Shown piece by piece: positions 1 through 9,929 of a stretch of 64,000 bases of DNA. The DNA is taken from the NCBI GenBank assembly GCA_011317545.1, contig WUJK01000004.1, positions 3,604,501 to 3,668,500 of the forward strand. The letters are read 5' to 3'. This DNA comes from Coniella vitis. Taxonomy: Eukaryota; Ascomycota; Sordariomycetes; Diaporthales; Schizoparmaceae. A program made the position numbers and the translations under genes. How positions within the stretch are numbered: the stretch's first letter is position 1; every line of letters starts with the position of its first letter. Below the pieces are notes generated by a model that saw only the letters and a list, made by a program, of their open reading frames with translations, was not told the DNA's origin and made no database searches.

Positions 1-1
1 T

Positions 2-991
2 CACTACCGGCGAGAAAGCACTGAATTCATCGCCTTCATCCAAAGCATAAGAGAACTTGCAGAGAAGTATATCTTTAGCTGTGTGGATCGGGCAATGGAA
101 ACTACCGGCTCTCTTGAAAACTCGCAGCAGACGTTGGAACTATGCCAGGCAGCGTACATCATTTCAACTCTTCAGTCCTGTGTCAAGGACCCAAATACAC
201 GTCAGCGAATTATAACAAAGCATCATCCTATTCTTGTGGCGTTGCTGAGAAGGCTTGACATATTTCAGAGCAGCCATAGCTCGCTCATATCCGGGCAAGA
301 CTGGCATATGTTCATTTACACTGAATCACGGATACGATTAGCAAACTGGGTATTTACCAACGATGCGTGGTTCAGCATGTTCTCCAACCATCCACCGACC
401 ATGACGATACTCGAGATGACATGTCATCTACCCTGCGAAGAGAGGTTCTGGAATTCAAACAATTTCGAGGCTTTCATGAGTCAGACTTTCGAGCAGGAGC
501 TTAAGCCAAGCCCGCCGTGTTTGAGGTCACTCGTGAATGGATTGCTAGGAAACGAATGGACGGAGAGCATAAGTGGAGTATATCAGGATCTGAACATTAG
601 GCATTATCTGGTCCTCATTTTCTGTGAGTTACACAAAGCTTTACCGAGCGCAATCACGAAGAGTGCTGATCTTTGTATCGACAAAGCCTTCCAGTACCTC
701 ATATTCCATATCCATACGTCCATGCTTGTTCAGTTTGACATTCACCCTATACTTCGAGCCCTGGACCGATGGAGTAGTCTCTGGAATAGTGTATTGGCAC
801 AAATAAATACAGGCAGAATGCACAAACTCGGTCTCGTCAAGTACGCGAGTGAGTTCGCTCTGCTCCTCAAAGGCATTGCTGAGCGTGTTGGCGATGACGA
901 ACGAGTGCGGTGCGAATATCTAAAGCGCAAGGTGGTGTTCGATACGGCAGCACTGCATCGATTTATACGACAGCTGACCACTGGATCGTAA
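2..991 (+). CDS. C-terminal part of a fungal transcription factor (5' partial)
   Basis: The reading frame is open from base 2 at the left edge to a TAA at 989-991, so the gene starts outside the window and the first ATG (about 95) is internal. The visible 329 residues look like the C-terminal regulatory half of fungal C2H2 or Zn2Cys6 factors (Fungal_trans-type, PF04082-like). The typical segment is around 'ESRIRLANWVFTNDAWFSMF', followed by a proline-containing stretch (NHPPTMTILEM) and 'LPCEERFW', which is where these factors have R-x-W/F ... PP ... E-M-x-x-x-LPC-x-E-x-x-W. The DNA-binding domain would lie upstream and is not seen. It could be the regulator of the neighbouring RiPP-like genes, but it may belong to an adjacent locus. 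No intron is needed in the visible part. Family call moderately sure; target genes unknown. Confidence 0.6.
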   Translation, partial: HYRRESTEFIAFIQSIRELAEKYIFSCVDRAMETTGSLENSQQTLELCQAAYIISTLQSCVKDPNTRQRIITKHHPILVALLRRLDIFQSSHSSLISGQDWHMFIYTESRIRLANWVFTNDAWFSMFSNHPPTMTILEMTCHLPCEERFWNSNNFEAFMSQTFEQELKPSPPCLRSLVNGLLGNEWTESISGVYQDLNIRHYLVLIFCELHKALPSAITKSADLCIDKAFQYLIFHIHTSMLVQFDIHPILRALDRWSSLWNSVLAQINTGRMHKLGLVKYASEFALLLKGIAERVGDDERVRCEYLKRKVVFDTAALHRFIRQLTTGS

Positions 992-2150
992 GGTGAGTGT
1001 CAGTATTCATGATTTGGCTATCACCTCATGTGCAGCAACGAAATATCAAGGACGCGGCTAAGGTGTCATCCTGAGAACAAGCGGATGACTCTGAGTGGAA
1101 ACTAGCATGCGCCCCTCCGTCTCTCATACATTGACACGAGACAATAATCTCGAGTTCTATCCTAAGCACTTCATCGTGTTCGTTTCTGCAAAGTGGAAAA
1201 GTAGAGGGGTTCTCGTGGATACCCTAGAGGAGGAGCAGAGCGAGAGCGATAATGTGGATGATCCGTCGTGAGAACAGATTCGTTGAAAATTTCGAGATGA
1301 ACCACCTCAATTGGAGCTGGAGGTTTCCGGCGTACGTTCAACGAGAGTAATTGTCAAAAATGCTCTTGATTTCTTGACCAAAGAAAGGGCAGGGGACAAG
1401 GAGGATATAGCCCTGGAGCTTGACAAGTTTCTCTGTGATAGAGACTAGTATTTTCAGGAATAGATATGCCCCTGAAGCATTCATATGATGATATCGTGGT
1501 TGCAGCTAGTCACTTCTCTTTGTTCCTGACCTCACCGTTTAACTTCGTCGGCGTTTCAAAGATGTCAAGCGCCTAATAACCGTTTTTACATCTTTTACTG
1601 CCATTCTTTGTTTAAACACCGAACACTCCTTCCCAAGCAATCCATTAACGGTAGCTTCTAGTCAGCTCCACTTCTATTTCTCCAACACAAAATTGTTATA
1701 CTGCTCCGCGAAGTAATCGAATTTTTAAACACGGAATTGCAACTTCTCTACATTTCGAACACTGGAGGTTACTATTATTTTTATTGACAAACTAAGAGAG
1801 CTTTATCTTTAAGCTCCTTCATATCCAAATAGTGTTAAGCAGTATCAAGAAATCTATTTTTAATACCCGTAGCAACGATCAATACCGTTTTGGACCCTGT
1901 TCGGCGAGGAGGCCTTATCTGGCCAACGTAGGCGGGGTTCGACCGACGAATATTCATGATAAGAGATAGGGGTTAGCAGTGCTGCTTACGCGGGGGGTGC
2001 CGCCGTCTTGTTGAATCCTAATTCCTGCTCAGCCATCAAACTGTGGCATCAGCTTATATGAAGCAAGAGAGAGCACTTGTCTTACTCTCATCACAAATCA
2101 TTAAAGGCCACCCCAAATCAGATTCGACCCAAAAGCTTTCTTAGACTGCC
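992..2150. other. Intergenic region with no supported gene
   Basis: No convincing coding sequence. Around 1030-1450 the base composition is gene-like on the + strand, but stops interrupt every frame, so this may be an old gene remnant; I could not match it to a family. From 1600 on it is AT-rich spacer and then the promoter region of the GNAT gene. Confidence 0.4.
1914..1970. promoter_or_regulatory. Cluster of GATA-type sites upstream of the GNAT gene
   Basis: CTTATC (1914-1919), GATAAG (1958-1963) and AGATAG (1964-1969) lie about 185-240 bp before the ATG at 2151. They fit the HGATAR sites of fungal GATA factors (AreA/SreA type). Short motifs like these occur by chance, so this is a suggestion only. 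Confidence 0.25.
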
Positions 2151-2729
2151 ATGGCCGCCGATACGTACCGCTCAGCACGTCTTATATATCGTCCAGTGCA
2201 GCCTGAAGACGAAGCATTCTTTCTCCAAATTCAATCTGACCCAGTAGCACTTCGCAACTCCAATCCTCGACTTGAAAAGCCACCGACACGAAAGGATGCA
2301 CAAGATCTGATGAGAGCAGTTGAGGAAGCCTTGCTGGGCATGATCATCTGTCTTCCTCCTCCCCCTGGTGCGCTGCCTTCCCAGCAGCCCATAGCAATCG
2401 GGGACATTCACCTCTCGCCACTCGAACCAGGCCTTGCCCATCATCGGTTTACGAGTGTCCACATCAATATCATCGGTGAATACCAGGGTCAGGGGTACGG
2501 CAGCGAGGCCATAAACTGGGCTTTGGACTGGGCATTTGGCACGGCTGGAATTCACCGAGTAGGAGTCCAGGTTCTGGGCTTTAACACAGGGGCCAAGAGA
2601 CTCTATGAGAGGTTGGGGTTCAAGCAGGAGGGCGTGACTCGCGAAATGTTTTGGCATGCTGGTCGTTGGTGGGATGACATTCAGCTTGGAATGTTGGATT
2701 CGGAATGGGCAAAGCTACGCAAGAATTAA
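2151..2729 (+). CDS. GNAT-family N-acetyltransferase (RimJ/RimL-like, Acetyltransf_3 type)
   Basis: This is a single-exon protein of 192 residues starting at ATG 2151 in a good fungal context (gactgccATGGcc). The N-terminal 'SARLIYRPVQPEDEAFF' is the usual beta1-alpha1 of GNAT enzymes that acetylate a primary amine with acetyl-CoA. The acetyl-CoA pyrophosphate-binding motif A is 'YQGQGYGSEA' at residues 111-120 (Q/R-x-x-G-x-G/A). The C-terminal 'NTGAKRLYERLGFKQEG' is the typical 'N..A...YEKLGF..EG' motif B. Length is normal for the family and no targeting signal is visible. The substrate cannot be told from sequence; small-molecule, peptide and protein N-termini are all acetylated by this group. 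It lies 323 bp from the 3' end of the UstYa-like gene, so tailoring of the RiPP product or self-protection is possible but unproven. Confidence 0.85.
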   Translation: MAADTYRSARLIYRPVQPEDEAFFLQIQSDPVALRNSNPRLEKPPTRKDAQDLMRAVEEALLGMIICLPPPPGALPSQQPIAIGDIHLSPLEPGLAHHRFTSVHINIIGEYQGQGYGSEAINWALDWAFGTAGIHRVGVQVLGFNTGAKRLYERLGFKQEGVTREMFWHAGRWWDDIQLGMLDSEWAKLRKN

Positions 2730-3051
2730 GCACGCATAAAATGAATTACTTTGTGGTTTTACTAATGTGTCTGTACCGAGGTATTGTGCTAATCCATGGT
2801 CAAGACACTGACAAGTGATTTTGTTACCGAGTTACTCTGTGTAGACTTGTGCATTCCACCTTATGGCGGATAGAAAAGGAGACGATATGAGAACAAAGTG
2901 AGAGCGAAAGAAGATTCTATTCTGATCATTCTAATATCAGGTGTTACCCGAAGGCGCAGTACGCCACACCCCTACATAGTCGGAACCAAAATATCTTGTT
3001 CCAATGGACCATACACCGCCTTCTAAAGAGGCAGCCAATTGCTTTCCATGT
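2730..3051. other. Short intergenic region, nothing recognised
   Basis: AT-rich 3' flanks of two convergent genes (GNAT on +, UstYa-like on -). No ORF or RNA is supported. Confidence 0.4.
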
Positions 3052-4274
3052 TTAAGGAGTATCAGGGATGACAACACTCTCCGGTCTCTTTCTTACGTAC
3101 GTGTTATTCATGTCCACTGCGTGTTCATCGAACCAGTTCAAAATGGCATCAAAGTCCTTGCACTGGTCGGTGTAGCTGAAGTCTTGTCGTGGCCCCTTAT
3201 GGGTCGCCGTCCACCACTGTGTGTAAATGCGAGTGTTCGCGTTGCACATGATCTCCTGGCGGATCATATCCAGGCAGTGTGCTTTGTAGATAGTTAGCAG
3301 TCATGTGGATTTGGCTACATATGTGGCTTCAAGGACAGCTTCTATGCATGGTTGGTTATTCACTCACAAAAGTGCACCTCGAGCACCTCCTCGCCCTCAT
3401 AATCCTCGAACGCAGTGCCGCGAGACGCTTCCGTGCCAGCAAGTGCGCGGTAATGGTCCCAGCTCCACCGCGAAGTCTGCCTGATAAAGTTCTGGTTGTA
3501 TTGTCAGCGACATATGCTAGCGTCAAGGAATACTAGGTTGATAGTCTTTGGCGTACTAGGCAGTGAAGATCATGAAATATAAAGAGGTTGGCCATATATC
3601 CGCCACCTTGCTCCTCGACTCGTTGAACCTGGCCTTTCTCAATACCCCATAGTGGCGCATCATCCACAGGAATCACGATCGAGCCCGCTGTACATGTCTT
3701 CAAGTCAGCCTAGGATAGTATAACAGGGTAGAAAGAAAGAGGAATCTGGGTAAAAGATAGGACGTTACCAACCATCGGTCCCAAGTGCCAACCAGGCATC
3801 GTCAACTTCCTTGCTAGCCTTCTCTCGATAGATGGTCTTCTTTTCAAATGATCCGTTAATGAATTGCTCATGATAATGCACACCAATATCTCGCTCCAGT
3901 GGTGATTGGGGCACCCAGTGGGGGTTAACTGGAAGAGCAGTCAGTGTCATATCTTCAACAATACCAGTTATAAATGGACGAAGGGAGTTACCTTGTCCAC
4001 CAGCTGAGTGTCGTGATCCAAGACCAAACCCTGCAAAGTTCGACCACGAGAAAACGTTGAGGAGGAGTGAGAGGAACAGTGATGTCAGAATGACAACTTG
4101 CAAGATTGTTCCTGGGCTTTCCCACACTCTGCGAGCAGGCACTTTCTGCAGGTAGGCGGAATCTGACTGCTCAAGCAGAGCCTTCTCCGCATTATCCTCT
4201 ATAGCCTCGTAACGAGTATCGTCATCTGATGAGCTGTCTCTGAAACTCGCCATCTTTGAAAACTTTGGACTCAT
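3052..4274 (-). CDS. UstYa/DUF3328-family oxidase, RiPP-modifying, five exons
   Basis: Read on the minus strand as exons 4274-3992, 3928-3773, 3687-3557, 3491-3368 and 3281-3052, giving 307 residues; every junction is GT-AG and phases agree. The 63-nt first intron (GTAACT...CTTCCAG) is a multiple of three and has no stop, so it could be mistaken for coding. The second intron uses a weaker GTTGGT donor. A cytoplasmic N-terminus is followed by one transmembrane helix (residues 57-75). The two family-defining HxxHC motifs are HDLHC (185-189) and HFSHC (230-234); the second is assembled across the exon 4/5 junction. Both are followed by the usual L-x-x-x-R helix (HCLNFIRQ, HCLDMIRQ). In ustiloxin, phomopsin, asperipin-2a and victorin pathways such proteins make oxidative cross-links on Kex2-released core peptides in the secretory pathway. 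Start 4274 is taken; an ATG seven codons on (MASF) is also possible. Confidence 0.82.
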
Positions 4275-6392
4275 TGTGCGTGGTCTAGTATAGCTTGCAG
4301 CTAGAAAATTGGGATGTTGCTAAGTGCCAGCGAAGGAATTTCAAAAAGCCGAACATTGAGGATGAAAGCAGGTTCTTGAGCATGTGGGAACCTTGGGATG
4401 ACACAAAACTGAGCATTTCTTTCTAATCAACTCGGCATAACAAGCTTATCACCTGCAGACGTTCCGCTTCCAAAAGGACAATTCACTTTCTCTTGATATT
4501 GATGCGATAGCGCTGCGTGGAACGAGCCACCATGGCGGCTGTCAGCTGCCGAGCCTTTAGTCCCGCGAAGTGAACTCGGCCTGTTCACCGTCTTCTCGTC
4601 ATCTTCTCCGCAGTGCATCTGTATATCTCATGTGTGGCTGTAGTCCTTCTCGTCAGTGTAGGAAGGATCTTGAGCATGGTCATATGCAGGGATGCCGTAG
4701 GCTGCCCAATAGCATTATACTTAGCCACCCATACTAGTTCGGTAAGCCGTAAGATCATTTGAGAAATCCTTTCCTCGGCACTTTTATTCTTCTTTACATT
4801 TTTTGAGCACGGTTTGTGTTGACCAATTCTAGATTCCAAAATAGCTAGACTTTTGTGCCCTGCGGGTCTCAAACGCTCTGGTCGGGCGAAGGATCTTGTC
4901 CCTCTCAAGGATCATGCGCACAGTCGTGGCAGACATCTGGAACCATATGCATGCAGTCATCTCATAATGGTACACTTCATTCATGTGGATTAAACGTGTC
5001 GAATCTAATAGGTGGCAGGACTCTCAAATGTGGCACTTCCTGCAAACCATGATATCGATGCAGCTTAACTCTCTTGGGAAGGTAGTGTTTTATAATGTGG
5101 AATTGACTACAGCACTTTGGCGGCTTACCTCTTTATGTTTCGGATTACACGCTGTAGAGTCATCTGTAAGTGCCTCAGCACGGCAACTTGGCGGCTACAC
5201 CCGGCACATGTAAATCATCCAAGCCTATATGTGAGTAAGCAGGCGCTTTTTAGTCTGGCGGTGTATAATTAACTACAGGTAACACTGTATACAACTGCAA
5301 AGAAGCATGGATATTCTCTTAGAACTTGGGCAGAAATCAAGGCGAATATTAGTGGACATATGCTTTGGTTAGATAGCTTACAGGCGAGTTGCAAATGACT
5401 GATGCAACCTAAGCTATATTCACTTAATGCGTCGGGGAGATTGTCCCTATTCCCTAAATGCGTGCCCACCATCCAGTGTACCAAATGTCGGTCCGCTTCA
5501 TCCAAGTTCTTGAATCCTTTTCCTGCCGCTAGTAAGCCGCATATGTCGAGTCAAGACTGCTTGCTTATCTTCTGAGCCCAAAGGTTCCCTGCCACAGTGT
5601 CAACTGCTCAAGGATGTTACTAACGAAGATATATAATAAGGCTCGGGGAGGACAGGGGTAGTCACATGAAAAGGCTTGTCTCCGAGACGAGTCCTGCATA
5701 CCAGAGACTTTAACAGCCGGAGAGATAACACGGAGCAAAGATGCTTTGAAAAGAGGCGATAGACATGTCAACAATATTGTGGGTTATGCATAGAACTGCT
5801 TGTCAATAGCCAAGCCTCCGTAAAATAGTTCAGTCGAGGTCCACGTCAGCCAAGTGGGTCAGCAGGAGGAGGAGCTGCCATTATCCAGAGAACACACCGA
5901 AAGGCAGATGAATTGGCTTTGTCGACAGATAAGGTGTTGTGCTATGCCTGCCTACCTTTGCCAAGGCCAATCAAGTCGTTTTGTCAACGAGGCAACTCGG
6001 CACTGTTTCCTATCACGAATGTAGTCAGCGCGGCTGTGTACATCGCAGGGTGCTTGCATGGTACAATCACTAGTGGTCAGCATAGTCATATCACGGGAGC
6101 GAAGTTGAGAAGACCGCCAAAGGGTTGATACGGTTTTCCGTACGCAATGCTCTTGGATTGATCGTTACGCAAGTGAATTCTGGGTCTCTATCATCTCTGA
6201 CCCCGTTGGAAAATCAACACTCCTTCTGCGATTTAGACTCGGACTTCTGTTGTTATAAAGCAAAGGTCAATTCCACACAAAGAGAAATGTCTTGACACAG
6301 CATTCTACAGAATAAGCAAGCCTATTTATCCAAACTCATCTTGTAACTGTCTCTCACATCTCTATTCGTACACTTAACACTCATCTACCAAA
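4275..6392. other. 2.1-kb intergenic region between divergent UstYa-like and precursor genes
   Basis: I see no supported gene here. Several frames of 60-107 codons exist on both strands, none with a recognisable domain or splice structure. The region separates two divergently transcribed cluster genes and must hold both promoters. Its right end (6250-6392) has the precursor's TATA-like box and a pyrimidine- and CA-rich leader. Confidence 0.4.
6254..6260 (+). promoter_or_regulatory. TATA-like box of the RiPP precursor gene
   Basis: TATAAAG at 6254-6260 lies 133-139 bp before the precursor ATG (6393). A start of transcription about 30 bp on would leave a leader of about 105 nt, rich in C, A and T (…CTCATCTACCAAAATG), usual for highly expressed fungal genes. 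Position and context support it; not tested. Confidence 0.4.
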
Positions 6393-7142
6393 ATGAAGTC
6401 TTCCACAATCATTGCTCTCTGCGCCGCCTTCGCCTCCGCCCAAGGCATGGCCCTACCACAAAAAAGCTCCGAGCGGAACGAAGATGGCACCCTCACCATC
6501 CACAACAGCTACAAACGCGAGGCTCTCGTTTCTGGCACCGAATACCTGGATGAGCTCGTCGCTCGCCAGTGCGATTCCAAGCGCGGTGAGGATGCCATCA
6601 TCGCTTGTCACAATAGCTACAAGCGTGATGCTCTTGAGCGCGCCGTCAAAGATTTGACTTCGCGCCAATGCGACTCCAAGCGCGACGAAGACGCCATCAT
6701 TGCTTGTCACAACAGCTATAAGCGTGATGCAACTCATACAGAGGAGCTCGCTGCCCGTCAGTGCGACTCCAAGCGTGACGAAGACGCCATCATCGCTTGT
6801 CACAACAGCTATAAGCGTGATGCGACTCATGCGGAGGAGCTCGCTGCCCGCCAGTGCGACTCGAAGCGTGACGAGGATGCCATCATCGCTTGTCACAACA
6901 GCTATAAGCGTGATGCGACTCATGCGGAGGAGCTCGCTGCCCGCCAGTGCGACTCGAAGCGTGACGAGGATGCCATCATTGCGTGCCACAACAGCTACAA
7001 GCGCAAGGCTCTCGAGAGCACGATAGATGAGCTAGTTGCTCGTCAATGTGATTCCAAGCGCGGGGAGGATGCCATCATCGCTTGCCACAACAGCTATAAA
7101 CGGGAGGCCATTGCAAGCGCTGCCGCGGCTGTCCTTGCTTAG
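6393..7142 (+). CDS. Secreted Kex2-processed repeat precursor, putative dikaritin-type RiPP precursor
   Basis: The gene encodes 249 residues in one exon with a strong start context (CAAAATG). A signal peptide covers residues 1-16, with an AxA site (A-S-A|Q). The rest is a chain of segments ending in Lys-Arg: seven end in HNSYKR and six in RQCDSKR, giving 13 KexB/Kex2 sites. Six released peptides are G/D-EDAIIACHNSY (12 residues); a seventh, N-terminal one is divergent (NEDGTLTIHNSY). They alternate with 15-20-residue acidic spacers ending in RQCDS. The full repeat is 31 residues (93 bp) in the middle copies. This is the layout of ustiloxin, phomopsin and asperipin precursors: signal peptide, repeats, acidic residues before the core, KR after it, and a core aromatic residue. 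With two UstYa proteins alongside, a RiPP precursor is the best reading. A Kex2-processed secreted peptide without cross-links is the alternative. Confidence 0.85.
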   Translation: MKSSTIIALCAAFASAQGMALPQKSSERNEDGTLTIHNSYKREALVSGTEYLDELVARQCDSKRGEDAIIACHNSYKRDALERAVKDLTSRQCDSKRDEDAIIACHNSYKRDATHTEELAARQCDSKRDEDAIIACHNSYKRDATHAEELAARQCDSKRDEDAIIACHNSYKRDATHAEELAARQCDSKRDEDAIIACHNSYKRKALESTIDELVARQCDSKRGEDAIIACHNSYKREAIASAAAAVLA

Positions 7143-8630
7143 AAGAGCAGGCATGAAAGACGCCAAGGTGGACGCCATCTTGACGGTCACTCGCGATGTG
7201 GGACTTTCTTGAGATGAATGATGGAGGAAATCTATTATTAGTGAATAACATGATGATGCACTATTATGTGGCTGAGGTTGGGGTCTTTGGCACAGGAATC
7301 ATTATCTTTGGCTATCTGGCCCAGCAGTATACTAGATCACTAGTTAGTAAAACAATGGACGATTTTGTTGCCAATTCCATGTAGAAAAACGGAGATGTAT
7401 CGTAATTCGCGATTGGCTAGCATGCAGCATCTCATTCTACATACTATCTTTCAGGATTAGCCACGGCTCCGAGCTCCAAGCTTCGGCGAAACGTTTGCCA
7501 AGTGACATTTCTATCAAATGTTAAGAAAGAGAATCTTTTATGAGATCGGGACACCTATATGGCTTCAAACTTGATAGCAGCGTCAGACGGCACACGCGTG
7601 GTCGGTCCTCATCCGCTGTTGGAAGATTAGTTGTACCGGCTACTAATTACTGATAATTCGCTTCTTGCCGACACCGCCAGTCCTGTGGTGGCCAAGTGAT
7701 ACATTCACTTGCATTTGGTCAACATGATTGCTTGTGCATCGCGTATAAGACTCTGTTCATCCACAATAACGATGCACTCAATGTTGCATTGAACTCACTA
7801 CTAGTTCTGTACATAGTAAGCCGCAATACCGAGACGGATTCACGTCCCCAGTATCATCGTCTTGGCTCTCGATAGGTATAGCTTTTCTCTCGCACTGTGC
7901 GGCCACCTGCATGCGGAACCGCATACACGAAGGGGAGCAGTACTTGGAAATGGGTAAAAGATGACTGGTTGAGCCTTGCGCGGGTGTATGCATGCTCTTG
8001 AACGTGCTTATCGGCTCCCACCATACGTGGCGTGCAGGCCGAGGGATGACCAACTCCATCAGCCCACATTTGGTCACAGCCGTTTCCTAGACCGACAGCA
8101 CAGCTGAGAGCACCCTGCCATACTATGAGGGTGCCGCAGCGGGGTTCAAAGATATTCAGGGTTCTTTTGAATTGACCACAGACCACGTTCTTTCATCTGA
8201 CCGAGACACTGTATCGCCCTCGAGACAAGTGCTTACGTGGATCTCGGCATGTGCAGTAAGATCTCCACGTCGGCAGGACTATCACCGCGCCTGAAGGAGC
8301 CTTGGAGTGGCTCTTTTACGAGGGTTTCGACCCGCCACTTGTTTGCGTTATCGCCGTGACAACAAGGTGGCTGAAAACATCCTAAGGGATGCCTGATAGC
8401 TCTCCTCAAATATTCAGCGAAATTTCCATCGTTTCTGCTCTTGAAATGCCAGGTCAGGCTGTCCAGGGAGCACTTGAGCGGAAGCTGTTGGCTCACCAGT
8501 CATTGTACTTGACGAGACATTCCTCCAATATTCTTCAGGGTTCTTTTCTCCTCCAACGAGACCCTGTGTTGATTAAACGTTGAAAGGCTGATGCCCCAAT
8601 ACTCTCTTAGTATTGCACAGAGTGAGCATC
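7143..8630. other. Intergenic region, no supported gene
   Basis: This contains the 3' flank of the precursor gene and the promoter of the second UstYa-like gene. A 62-codon frame at 7196-7384 (+) has a hydrophobic stretch but lies in the likely 3' UTR and has no further support. Minus-strand frames at 7778-8496 show no domain. Nothing else recognised. Confidence 0.4.
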
Positions 8631-9727
8631 ATGTCGAGCAAAATCTCTTGTGAATCGTCCCGCGAGACCTTGCTGCCCATTGAGGAGCGAGAGATGGAAG
8701 TTCGTGACACGAGAAAACCAAGGGGGCCTCAAAGAGTCTACGACTTGGTCTTTAAACGGCGCTTCTTCACCAACGGAGTATCTATCATCCATCAATCCAT
8801 CATCATCATACTCTTTGTATTCGCCATCAATGTCGCCTATCACCAGGGGCTCGTCAGTGAGCCTTCAGCACGAGTCAAGAGTTTTGTACCGCAAAGTATG
8901 ATTATATCGCTGAAGACCCTCATCTTACTTGAGTATAGAGGAGTAACATAGCTAACAAACATCTTTCAGTTGGACCAGCGTCGGGCCCAGTGACCTTCAC
9001 TGACAGCCCAGACTGGTCTGGCAACACTTCACAGGCCGCGGAAAACTGGAACAAATGGTTGGTCAACTTCGAGACGCATACCATCGCCCTCTCGGAGGAA
9101 GCCATCGCAGAGTTCGGTTACGAGCCCGGCCTATATGATACAGAGCACTCTGAAAGGTTCGGTATTTCCATGTTCCATCAGTTGCACTGTCTGGTAAGTT
9201 TATCCCATATCTTTTCCTTAGCTATGATCAATATTACTGTTTTTCCCATTTTGTCCATGTTTTCTTTTGAATGGATCTGAGGGAGTCTTAGGAAGAGAAA
9301 AGAGCGCTGTATGAAGAGAGAAGGAGAAGAAATCCCCTTCACAGAGGTGAGGGTGGTGGGGGTTGAAGCAACAGCTTTAAAAAAGTGGTCATCGTCCATC
9401 TATTGGAAGCGTTCGCTAACCAACGCCCGGCCTCGGGCGAGTTCGAAGGCAACAATTCGAGAATTCGCCTACCTCCCAGATGCCTTGCGGATGCCTGATG
9501 GCAAGCCTCTGGACCACGATGGAGTCTCATTCTCTGGGTTCCACATGGACCACTGTTTTAACTATTTGAGGCAAGCAATCGAGTGCTATGCTGATTCAAC
9601 AGTCGAGTGGGCCAAGATCAACGAGCAGGGACACCGAAAAGGCATTCAAGGTTGGGGCATACCCCACTACCAGTGCCGTGACCGGGATACGCTGGAGGCT
9701 TTTGCAATTGCGCACCATAATCTGTAA
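8631..9727 (+). CDS. Second UstYa/DUF3328-family oxidase, three exons
   Basis: Exons are 8631-8895, 8970-9193 and about 9410-9727, giving about 268 residues. The ATG at 8631 is the first in frame; an upstream TTG is not a start in a fungus. Intron 1 is GTATGA...TTTCAG (74 nt) and intron 2 starts GTAAGT at 9194. Its acceptor is uncertain: AAG at 9409 (used here) or AAG at 9385 both keep phase. One transmembrane helix is at residues 50-69 (SIIIILFVFAINVAY). HxxHC motif 1 is HQLHC (158-162), ending exactly at the exon 2 junction as in the other UstY gene; motif 2 is HMDHC (about 208-212), followed by FNYLRQAIECYADST, a typical family C-terminal run. It probably acts with the 3052-4274 protein on the precursor peptides as a membrane-anchored, lumen-facing oxidase. 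Its 3' end lies 202 bp from the convergent PKS. Confidence 0.83.
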
Positions 9728-9929
9728 GGTGGACTTGTACTGGAACTAGATAAGTGATGCAGTCGCCAGTCAACTGAGCTTTGTGTCTTTAGAAATAGAT
9801 ACACACCCACAACTTGGAAAGAAAACTGGTTCTCATGCCATTGATCTATCTTGAGGGAAAATGAAGATCCAGAATCTATTGATGAATATCTAACAAATCA
9901 CCAATCGCCGATCGTAAGTATGTACGAAG

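Noticed and set aside
4427..4908. Two minus-strand frames of 63 and 107 codons upstream of the first UstYa gene
   Set aside because: No domain, no plausible joining splice sites and no clear codon signal. They could be a decayed gene but cannot be supported.
6393..7142. Mating pheromone precursor
   Set aside because: Kex2 repeats fit, but fungal alpha-type pheromones have W-C...G-Q-P-C-W-like cores, absent here, and the flanking UstYa genes fit a RiPP better.
6393..7142. CRISPR array
   Set aside because: The regular 93-bp repeats are coding, translate to a repeat peptide with a signal sequence, and the genome is fungal.
7196..7384. 62-codon frame with a hydrophobic stretch downstream of the precursor
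   Set aside because: It lies in the likely 3' UTR and has no homology I recognise; it needs conservation evidence.
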